A DNA stretch of 9,070 nucleotides, taken from assembly GCA_022866185.1 (NCBI GenBank), contig JALHUG010000303.1, positions 1 to 9,070 of the forward strand, given 5' to 3'. Shown piece by piece: positions 1 to 5,514 of this stretch. Numbering within the stretch: the stretch's first letter is position 1; the number at the start of each line of letters is the position of its first letter. A program made the position numbers and the translations under genes. This stretch comes from Dehalococcoidia bacterium (GTDB taxonomy: Bacteria > Chloroflexota > Dehalococcoidia > SM23-28-2). The notes below the pieces were generated by a model. That model saw nothing but the letters and a program-made list of their open reading frames with translations. It was not told the DNA's origin and searched no databases.

Positions 1-495
1 ATGGCCATCGCCCGCGCCGTGGTCGAGTTCATCCACCATCGGCCGGAGGTGGCCGCCAAGACCCTGTTCGCCACCCACTACCACGAGCTGATCGACCTGG
101 CCGCCCTCCTGCCGCGGGTGAAGAACTGCAACGTGGCCGTGAGCGAAGAAGAGGGGCGAGTTGTCTTCCTCCACCGCATCCTGCCCGGCGGCGCCGACAA
201 GAGCTACGGCGTCCACGTGGCCCAGCTTGCCGGCCTGCCCCGACCGGTCATCCAGCGGGCGCAGGAGGTGCTGAGCGAGCTGGAGGAGCGGCGCGACCGC
301 CTGCCCCGCCGCGGCCGCCCCTTCGACAAGCTCAGGGCGGGGCCGAGAGAGGCCGCCGTCCAGCTATCCCTCCTGGACGCCAACCACGCCCTGCTCGAGG
401 AGCTGGCCTCCCTAGACGTGGACGGCCTCACCCCGCTGCAGGCCCTCACCAAGCTGTACGAGCTGCGCGAGAGGGCGCGGGGGAAGCAGGGGTAG
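1..495 (+). CDS. mutS: DNA mismatch repair protein MutS, C-terminal part (5' end outside window)
   Basis: MutS binds mismatches in the cytoplasm and uses ATP to recruit MutL. Only the last 164 residues are present, against about 850-900 for the family. The ATG at position 1 is an internal Met: the sequence MAIARAVVEF is the stretch that normally follows the Walker B/DE motif, so the true start lies upstream. Visible family marks are FATHYHEL (residues 23-30) and DKSYGVHVAQLAGLP (66-80), followed by the helical EVLSELEERR segment. A linker leads to QLSLLD (121-126) and a final helical region ending in ELRERARGKQG. Oddity: linker residues 107-114 read PFDKLRAG, the in-frame translation of a dispersed palindromic repeat. 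The ORF stays open through it, so the protein is probably functional. mutL lies about 6.5 kb downstream on the same strand rather than adjacent. Confidence 0.95.
   Translation: MAIARAVVEFIHHRPEVAAKTLFATHYHELIDLAALLPRVKNCNVAVSEEEGRVVFLHRILPGGADKSYGVHVAQLAGLPRPVIQRAQEVLSELEERRDRLPRRGRPFDKLRAGPREAAVQLSLLDANHALLEELASLDVDGLTPLQALTKLYELRERARGKQG
319..337. repeat. Dispersed palindromic-repeat motif inside mutS
   Basis: The 19 bp CCCTTCGACAAGCTCAGGG match the core of a repeat class common in high-GC environmental genomes. Here it lies within the mutS reading frame and is read as PFDKLRAG, or as ALSLSKG on the opposite strand. The related stretch CCCTTCGACAAG recurs at 519-530 and CAGGCTCAGGATGAGCGG at 550-567, just past the mutS stop. 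That the motif was inserted is inferred from its recurrence and its position in a variable linker. Confidence 0.7.
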
Positions 496-510
496 GCTGC
501 CCGAAACGCC

Positions 511-567
511 CCGCTCGCCCTTCGACAAGCCCTTCGGCTGCCCTCAGGACAGGCTCAGGATGAGCGG
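511..567. repeat. Composite palindromic repeat element downstream of mutS
   Basis: This 57 bp element is bounded by inverted hexamers, CCGCTC at 511-516 and GAGCGG at 562-567. The match extends imperfectly inward (CCGCTCGCCCT against AGGATGAGCGG). Its interior holds CCCTTCGACAAG (519-530) and CAGGCTCAGG (550-559), the same motif family as the copy inside mutS. It starts 15 bp after the mutS stop, could fold as a hairpin in the mutS transcript, and lies directly at the left edge of the duplicated unit that begins near 563. There is no T-run, so a classical intrinsic terminator is not supported. Confidence 0.65.
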
Positions 568-641
568 AGGAGGGCACACGCGACGGGGCGCGAGCCCCCC
601 GGAGCCTCACAAAACGTTATGCAAAAAGCTCGCGGAGGGTA

Positions 642-672
642 TTGACAGGCCGCTCGTGAGCGGGAGTAGAAT
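642..672 (+). promoter_or_regulatory. Promoter of the first bitopic-protein gene
   Basis: TTGACA at 642-647 and TAGAAT at 667-672 are separated by 19 bp. The same two hexamers with the same 19 bp spacing occur upstream of the second copy (1547-1577), while the spacer bases differ, which supports function. An A-rich stretch (611-627) lies upstream. The spacer contains the near-perfect palindrome CCGCTCGTGAGCGG (650-663), a possible operator that copy 2 lacks. The ribosome-binding site is AGAGGTG at 691-697, 7 nt before the ATG. The 19 bp spacing is longer than the usual 17, so activator dependence is possible. Confidence 0.6.
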
Positions 673-704
673 AAGCGTGACAGGAGCGAGAGAGGTGTGG
701 CGAA

Positions 705-1358
705 ATGACTAAGCGGCTTGTTCTCGGCATCTTTGTGGCGGTGGTGGTCGTGGCCGGCCTTGGCGGAGCGGCCTTCGGGGCCTACACGCTCCGGAATGAG
801 GCACAGGCGGAGGCCCGGCAGGTCCGGTGGGGCAATGTGACCGTGACCATCCCCTCTGACTCTGACATCTTCTATGTGCGTGAGAAGTCTGGTATCCAGA
901 TGGCGGGCCCGGTGCTTGAATTGGCCACCAGTGGACTCGAGTCGATGGTCGTGATCGACGCCGAGACGGGTAAGGTCATAAGCGACGACGTGCTGGCCAG
1001 CGAACGCGCGGCCTTCGATGCCGTTCTGGCTACGGTGAACGTGGGACAGCCGCAGACTGCAGCGGGCGCAAGCGCCCCCTGGCCCTATGGCGCCACCCTG
1101 CCCAGCACGCCGCGCATCCAGCTGGGCTCAATCAGCTACCTGGCGCCCGACCCGGCGTCGGGGATCGCGATAAGTATTATCCAATCTTCCAGCTTCAGGC
1201 CCGGTACATCGTCAACGGCACTCGTGTTCTACAACACGAGATCCCAGCGCTGGGTCGACGCGGAGACGGGCGAACTCATCAGGGACGACGCCATGCATCC
1301 GGACGACAGGGAGGCGTTCGACCGCCTGCTGGCTCAGGTAAAAGTGGACAGCCAATGA
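705..1358 (+). CDS. Membrane-anchored extracytoplasmic protein with internal repeat, copy 1 (unknown function)
   Basis: I do not recognise a named family. The 217-residue protein has a short basic N-terminus (MTKR), one transmembrane segment at about residues 5-28, and a soluble remainder, so it is predicted to be anchored with its C-terminus outside. The soluble part is two related halves. Residues 82-113 carry IDAETGKVISDD followed by AAFDAVLATVNV, and 183-214 carry VDAETGELIRDD followed by EAFDRLLAQVKV. A Pro-rich linker (SAPWPYGATLPSTPR, 123-137) joins them. The short beta-hairpin DAETG pattern recalls PepSY-like propeptide modules, but this is only a resemblance. The start is supported by the AGAGGTG ribosome-binding site. 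The stop overlaps the start of a truncated protease gene by ATGA. A paralogue lies directly downstream; the first 50 residues of the two differ at three positions (18, 33, 41). Confidence 0.8.
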   Translation: MTKRLVLGIFVAVVVVAGLGGAAFGAYTLRNEAQAEARQVRWGNVTVTIPSDSDIFYVREKSGIQMAGPVLELATSGLESMVVIDAETGKVISDDVLASERAAFDAVLATVNVGQPQTAAGASAPWPYGATLPSTPRIQLGSISYLAPDPASGIAISIIQSSSFRPGTSSTALVFYNTRSQRWVDAETGELIRDDAMHPDDREAFDRLLAQVKVDSQ

Positions 1359-1398
1359 ATCGCAGCCGATCCGCCCTGCTTGGCCTGGCACTGGTGGG
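1355..1398 (+). pseudogene. Truncated 5' remnant of the secreted protease gene
   Basis: The 44 bp starting at the ATGA overlap match the first 44 bp of the intact protease gene at 2276-2319. A continuous identical stretch covers 1368-1393. The encoded start is MNRSRSALLGLALVG against MNWRRSALLGLALMG in the intact gene. After 1398 the similarity ends abruptly where a GC-rich palindromic repeat begins. The frame stays open to 1555 (66 codons), but the rest is translated repeat and promoter DNA, so a functional product is unlikely. It marks the right edge of duplication unit 1. Confidence 0.8.
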
Positions 1399-1460
1399 CC
1401 CCCGCCTGAGGCGGGTCCGCCTCCGCCAAAGGCGGACGTCCTCTGGCGTCCGGCGGATGA
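1399..1460. repeat. GC-rich multi-hairpin repeat at the duplication junction
   Basis: The stretch is a string of short inverted repeats. CCCGCCT (1401-1407) pairs with AGGCGGG (1409-1415) around a single base. GTCCGCC (1415-1421) pairs with GGCGGAC (1431-1437). TCCGCC occurs twice in tandem (1416-1427). A further GC-rich part, GGCGTCCGGCGGATGA, follows at 1445-1460. It begins exactly where the truncated protease copy ends and finishes about 10 bp before unit 2 starts. It resembles a dispersed palindromic element rather than a coding remnant. There is no T-run to support a terminator. Confidence 0.7.
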
Positions 1461-1546
1461 CGAACCATCAGCGGTGGAGGGCGCTCGCACTGGGGCGCGA
1501 GGCGCATGGGCGTGAAAAAAAGTTGTCGGAAAGTGCGCAAAAGGTC

Positions 1547-1577
1547 TTGACATAGTGTCGGTGGGCCGGAGTAGAAT
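1547..1577 (+). promoter_or_regulatory. Promoter of the second bitopic-protein gene and protease operon
   Basis: TTGACA at 1547-1552 and TAGAAT at 1572-1577 are separated by 19 bp, the same arrangement as the promoter of copy 1. GGAG precedes the -10 hexamer here; copy 1 has GGGAG. An A-run (1515-1521) lies upstream. The palindromic spacer of copy 1 is absent. The ribosome-binding site is GGGGGTG at 1594-1600, 7 nt before the ATG at 1608. The coupled protease gene probably depends on this promoter. Confidence 0.6.
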
Positions 1578-1607
1578 AGGCTGGCCAGGTAATGGGGGTG
1601 TAGTGAA

Positions 1608-2279
1608 ATGACTAAGCGGCTTGTTCTCGGCATCTTTGTGGCGGTGGTGGTCGTGGCTGCTCTCGGCGGAGCGGCCTTTGGGGCCTACACGCTCCGGAAT
1701 GAGGGACAGGCGGAGGCCCGGCAGGTCAGCTGGGGCAATGTGACCGTGACCATCCCCTCTGGCTCTGACATCCAAGATTTGCGTCTGATGGATGATCCCC
1801 CGGCGGAGGCCCAAGGTTTTACGGGCCCGGTGCTTAAGTTGATCGGCAGTGGACACGAGTCGGTGGTCACGATCGACGCCGAAACGGGCAAAGTGGTACG
1901 CGACGACGTGCTGGCCAGCGACCGCGCGGCCTTCGATGCCATTCTGGCTACGTTGACGGTGGGACAAGCGCAGACTGCAGCGGGCGCAAGCGCCCCCTGG
2001 CCCTATGGCGCCACCCTGCCCAGCACGCCGCGCCGCCAGCTGGGCCCAATCACTTTCGTGGAGCCCGACCCGGCGGCGGGGATCGCGATAAGCATTGTGG
2101 AATATGACGGCCTCGAGCCCAATACGTCAGGATCCTCAGTCGAGTTCTACAACACGAGGTCCGCGCTCTGGATCGACGCGAAGACGGGCGAACTCGAGAG
2201 CGACCTTTCTGCCATCCATCCGGACGACAGGGAGGCGTTCGACCGCTTGTTTGCCCAGATAGAAGTGGCCAGCCAATGA
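1608..2279 (+). CDS. Membrane-anchored extracytoplasmic protein with internal repeat, copy 2 (unknown function)
   Basis: This 223-residue paralogue of the protein at 705-1358 has the same MTKR start and transmembrane segment (about 5-28). It also shares the linker ending TAAGASAPWPYGATLPSTPR, identical to copy 1 over 21 residues (122-142 here). The two half-repeats are IDAETGKVVRDD with AAFDAILATLTV (89-118) and IDAKTGELESDL with EAFDRLFAQIEV (189-220). Residues about 52-75 are unlike copy 1 and six residues longer, and about 161-176 also diverge. The membrane part and linker are thus conserved while outward-facing segments vary. The stop overlaps the ATG of the secreted metzincin-like protein by ATGA, implying translational coupling and equal supply of the two products. 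A partner, tether, chaperone or inhibitor of that protein is plausible, but nothing in the sequence shows which. Confidence 0.8.
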   Translation: MTKRLVLGIFVAVVVVAALGGAAFGAYTLRNEGQAEARQVSWGNVTVTIPSGSDIQDLRLMDDPPAEAQGFTGPVLKLIGSGHESVVTIDAETGKVVRDDVLASDRAAFDAILATLTVGQAQTAAGASAPWPYGATLPSTPRRQLGPITFVEPDPAAGIAISIVEYDGLEPNTSGSSVEFYNTRSALWIDAKTGELESDLSAIHPDDREAFDRLFAQIEVASQ

Positions 2280-5200
2280 ATTGGCGCAGATCCGCCCTGC
2301 TTGGCCTGGCACTGATGGGTCTGACGCTCGCCGCTTGGGCGGCAGGCGCAGGGTTGGCCAGTGCTAAGATACCAACCGACTACCTCTGGTACCATCCCCG
2401 CTGGCCCGACCTGATGCTCACCGGCGATAGGCACATCACCTACTCTGCCTGCACGTCCACGAGCCCTCACCCTTTCACGCCGTTGGGGTGGGGCTTGGGG
2501 GTGGAGAATTGGGACGGAGCCATGTCCGGCATGGACTTTGGCTACGTCGAGTGCGTCAACGATACGCAGGTAAAGCTGAACTGGAGCGAAGACCTGGTGA
2601 ACGATTGCGGTCCCGGAGGCGCTCACGCCGCCGGCTGCGCAGTATTTACGTGGCCCGAGAACGCGAATTGGGACATGGTCAAAGAGGCGAGGGTCTACTT
2701 CGATTACGACAAATACATGATCGTCCCTTCGTGGCAGACTACCATCGCCGCTCACGAGTGGGGGCACATCCTGGGTTTGGAGGACCATGACTGTGAGAGT
2801 ATGTGTGACGCCCAGCGCATAATGGGCGACAACAACCGGATGACCAGAGACGATCCGTGCCTGTCCGGGCCCAGCGCGAGAGATGTGGAGAACGTTCTCC
2901 AGTACTATGGCCACCACCAGCCGTACAACCCAGACATCGGTATCATCGCTTGCCCCAATCCTTCCCTAGTGGACAACGACGGTGACACCCTGATCGACGG
3001 TGGTCCGACTACCATTGAAATAAACGTAGTTGATCCTGGCTACGACCTGACTCTTGTCCAATACCTTGTTGAAGCGAGCAGCGGCTTCACATGGTCGATC
3101 CTGCAGCCGGGGATTTCTCCAAATTGCGATAGCGGCTCTTGTCGTACAAGCTTGACCGTAGACGATTTCCCTAAGACAAACTGGACATACGGAATAACCG
3201 CCGTAGCCTATGATCTAGCTGGTAACAGGACGGTGTTCTGCACTTACAACTGCCCCGACAATGACACAACACCAGGCGGTAACAACTGGTATCACCTGCG
3301 GACCGGGAATGGCAGCGGTTCTTCTCCCCTGGTTCAAGCTGCCCAGTCTACTCCCCCTTATCTGAAAAACCTCTCTGCTTCAACTGCCAGCGGCGTGGGT
3401 GAGGGAGTCGCCGCCTCAACTCCCGCCGGCGTGAGGGTGAATCTCAATTGGACCGACACCCAAGGCGAGTCGGGCTTTGCCATTCAGAAGAAGGTGGGTA
3501 CAGGCCTCTTCTTTGACCTTCAGACCGTTTCCGCCAACACGACCAGCTACTCAGATACCCTGCCCTCCAGCCAAGAGGGGAAGACCCTCACCTATCGCGT
3601 GAGGGCGTGGTTCTGGGACACCTCCTACAGCCTCTCCAACGAACCCAGCATCGACGCGCCCATCTCTCCAGGGCCCCAGCCTGTTTGCGCCAATGGCACA
3701 GTCGAAGAAGGCGAAGAATGTGATCCTCCGGGCAGTTGGAGTCTTTGTTCCCTAGGTTCTGGCCAGGAAGGAGTGAAATACTGCCAGTCAAACTGCAGAT
3801 GGGCTGCTTGCCAGCAGAAAAGCTGCTACGATCAGTGCCCCAACGCCGGCCAAGAAAAGTGTGATGGTCGAGATATCTACAAATGTACCTATAATGGTCA
3901 AATGTGCCGGGAGTGGACATATCAGAGAACCTGCACTCCAGGAACGGTTTGTTCTGGATCTGGAGGAGCGGTGCAATGTTCTCCGTTCAGTTGTGATCGT
4001 GTCGATCAAGATCACCTTTTCCGCCTCGTTTGCGGCGATCCGCTTGACTATGGGGGCTGCATAGATAAGGGTGATACGATAACAATTGCAGGTTACGGCG
4101 TAGAGGGAAGAACCGTTACTGTGGATATGAATGTTTACAGTCAATCTGGCGGAGATTGCAGCCAGGTCACCTTATCCATATCCGAGTGCACGGACGCCAC
4201 CGGCACATACTGTCCCAGTTTCCTTCATTACGATTCCAGTTCAAATCCGCATAAGTCATGGACTGGTTCTGTTTCTCTTAACGGGATAAAGATCGACGTT
4301 AGAAGTTTCTACCTTCATCAATACTGCTCTTATGACCTTACCATCGACTGCGGACCCATCTCCCCTGCTTCCGTCTGCGGGGGTTACCTGGGAGGGTACG
4401 CATCCTATCCTAGCAGCCAGTTCGGGGGTCGCGTCCCTCACCCCGATCCAGATCTAGCGGATCCCCCCTATTGCTTCCCAGATAACTCTTGCTATCTTTA
4501 CAGAGATTCTTGCCCTCAGGGTTGTACCTATGACGCCGCTGGCACTGGGGTATGTGCAACCTGTCCGACTTGTTATATCCAGAACTTGGACTGTCCTGCT
4601 TCAGTCTATACGAACCAAAGTTTCGAGATTCAGTATGAATACTACGGTACTGGCGGCCAATACCGAGACGCGTACGGCGATCTCCGTACGGCCCCTGAGT
4701 ATGAAACCAGAACGGTCCAGAGGGAGTCATCCTTCAAACGAGAATCCTGCCAATGGGGCGATTTTGGAGAGTGTCGATGGCACAGCGAAACGCTAGCTCT
4801 GACCGCTCCCCCTGCTCCGGGAACCTACACTTACTCGGCTCAATGCAAATCCTCGGCAACTTGGTGGACAGCTCAAGAGATGTGTGGGCTAGGCGATAGC
4901 AAAGCATTCTGCACTGTAGACGTCCTCACTCCTCCTCCTTCCCCCTGTGACTCCTATGCAGACGTCGATGGCGACGGCTACGTGACCTATGTCGATATCG
5001 GCATCATATCTGGATTCCTAGAGGGAACAGGATCGCTAACTCCGGAACAGAAACTAAGAGCTGACATCAACGGAGATGGGGCAGTAACGCAAGCAGACAT
5101 CGATGGGATCAAGGCTTATCTTGACGGTTTGAGCCCGACCGTTCCCCTCTGCGAGGATGCGGACAACAATGGCTTGCCCAGCTATCAAGAGGACGACGAC

Positions 5201-5476
5201 AACGACGGCTTCGTGACCTGGGTCGAGCTGTACCTGGGCACCGACCCCCAGGACAACTGCCCGGACAGCTCCTCCGACGACGCCTGGCCGCTGGACATCA
5301 ACAAGGACCGCCTCATCACCGTCGTCGGCGACATCTCGAACTTCAGCGGTCGCATCGGGACCAAGGCTGGCAACCCCAACTACTCGCAGCGCCTGGACTT
5401 CAACACCGACGGCCACATCACTGTGGTCGGCGACATCTCCCTGTACCGCGGCCATATCCCCCAGTCCTGCAGCTAG
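2276..5476 (+). CDS. Secreted modular snapalysin-like metzincin protease with dockerin-type C-terminus
   Basis: This 1066-residue exported protein has a signal peptide at about 1-30 (RR then a hydrophobic run ending ASA). The zinc site HEWGHILGLEDHD begins at H160. H160, E161 and H164 fit HExxHxxGxxD with D170 in the third-ligand place, and RIMG (181-184) can serve as the Met-turn. The Asp, the following His and the nearby Cys resemble snapalysin (M7). Later modules, in order: CPNPSLVDNDGDTLIDGG at about 226-243; an Ig-like segment (about 247-325); a fibronectin III-like segment (about 385-462); a Cys-rich segment starting CANGTVEEGEECD (471-483); two unrecognised beta-rich segments (about 570-695 and 765-885). 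The C-terminus has canonical 12-residue calcium loops at 896-907 and 930-941 (dockerin-like), an EF-hand-like loop at 973-984 before GTDP, and two DxNxDxxITVVGD repeats at 1007 and 1041. The start is fixed by the ATGA overlap and signal peptide. The middle of the gene is clearly lower in GC than its ends. Substrate is unknown. Confidence 0.8.
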   Translation: MNWRRSALLGLALMGLTLAAWAAGAGLASAKIPTDYLWYHPRWPDLMLTGDRHITYSACTSTSPHPFTPLGWGLGVENWDGAMSGMDFGYVECVNDTQVKLNWSEDLVNDCGPGGAHAAGCAVFTWPENANWDMVKEARVYFDYDKYMIVPSWQTTIAAHEWGHILGLEDHDCESMCDAQRIMGDNNRMTRDDPCLSGPSARDVENVLQYYGHHQPYNPDIGIIACPNPSLVDNDGDTLIDGGPTTIEINVVDPGYDLTLVQYLVEASSGFTWSILQPGISPNCDSGSCRTSLTVDDFPKTNWTYGITAVAYDLAGNRTVFCTYNCPDNDTTPGGNNWYHLRTGNGSGSSPLVQAAQSTPPYLKNLSASTASGVGEGVAASTPAGVRVNLNWTDTQGESGFAIQKKVGTGLFFDLQTVSANTTSYSDTLPSSQEGKTLTYRVRAWFWDTSYSLSNEPSIDAPISPGPQPVCANGTVEEGEECDPPGSWSLCSLGSGQEGVKYCQSNCRWAACQQKSCYDQCPNAGQEKCDGRDIYKCTYNGQMCREWTYQRTCTPGTVCSGSGGAVQCSPFSCDRVDQDHLFRLVCGDPLDYGGCIDKGDTITIAGYGVEGRTVTVDMNVYSQSGGDCSQVTLSISECTDATGTYCPSFLHYDSSSNPHKSWTGSVSLNGIKIDVRSFYLHQYCSYDLTIDCGPISPASVCGGYLGGYASYPSSQFGGRVPHPDPDLADPPYCFPDNSCYLYRDSCPQGCTYDAAGTGVCATCPTCYIQNLDCPASVYTNQSFEIQYEYYGTGGQYRDAYGDLRTAPEYETRTVQRESSFKRESCQWGDFGECRWHSETLALTAPPAPGTYTYSAQCKSSATWWTAQEMCGLGDSKAFCTVDVLTPPPSPCDSYADVDGDGYVTYVDIGIISGFLEGTGSLTPEQKLRADINGDGAVTQADIDGIKAYLDGLSPTVPLCEDADNNGLPSYQEDDDNDGFVTWVELYLGTDPQDNCPDSSSDDAWPLDINKDRLITVVGDISNFSGRIGTKAGNPNYSQRLDFNTDGHITVVGDISLYRGHIPQSCS

Positions 5477-5496
5477 GCGCCGCTAACCGGCCTGTG

Positions 5497-5514
5497 GCGG
5501 GGCGCGGCCCCCGC
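5497..5514. terminator. GC-rich hairpin between convergent genes, possible bidirectional terminator
   Basis: GCGGGG (5497-5502) pairs with CCCCGC (5509-5514) around a 6 nt loop; an alternative pairing is GGGGC with GCCCC. It sits in the 37 bp gap between two convergent stop codons and touches the stop of the subtilase gene. No T-run follows on either strand, so intrinsic termination is only a possibility. Confidence 0.4.

Larger units (their letters stand above)
563..1398 (+). repeat. Tandem duplication, unit 1
   Basis: This unit is homologous to about 1470-2319. The left end is visible as AGCGG-N-GGAGGGC at 563-575 against 1470-1482. After a 9 bp divergent stretch of equal length in both copies comes GGGGCGCGAG at 585-594 against 1492-1501. 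The right end is the 44 bp at 1355-1398 matching 2276-2319. The unit carries a promoter, one bitopic-protein gene and the first codons of the protease gene. Similarity is patchy: the 65 bp at 1051-1115 are identical to 1969-2033, while the region around 866-906 is unlike its counterpart. The duplication is therefore old enough to have diverged, or parts have been homogenised. Confidence 0.8.
1470..2319 (+). repeat. Tandem duplication, unit 2
   Basis: This is the second copy of the unit at 563-1398, with promoter, bitopic-protein gene and the first 44 bp of the protease gene, which here continues intact. The unit is slightly longer than unit 1 because the encoded bitopic protein has six more residues. 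The two ATG starts are 903 bp apart and the two protease starts 921 bp apart. Both units begin just right of a palindromic repeat element (511-567 and 1399-1460), which suggests recombination between such elements or later insertion at the junction. Confidence 0.8.

Noticed and set aside
511..567. CRISPR-like or insertion-sequence end
   Set aside because: There is no regular repeat-spacer array and no transposase frame nearby. A single composite palindrome does not support either.
1401..1437. Inverted repeats read as a rho-independent terminator
   Set aside because: Stems are present but no T-run follows, and the stretch is a multi-hairpin mosaic at a duplication junction, which fits a dispersed repeat better.
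1355..1555. 66-codon plus-strand frame as a separate small gene
   Set aside because: Its first 14 codons are the remnant of the protease start and the rest translates palindromic repeat and promoter-region DNA. Kept only as a pseudogene remnant.
1212..1967. 251-codon minus-strand frame across the two duplicated units
   Set aside because: It runs antisense through both paralogous genes and the promoter and repeat between them, has no recognisable motif, and is explained by GC-rich codon bias.
2147..2917. 256-codon minus-strand frame over the start of the large protease gene
   Set aside because: It overlaps the signal peptide and zinc-site coding region of a well-supported gene and shows no domain of its own.
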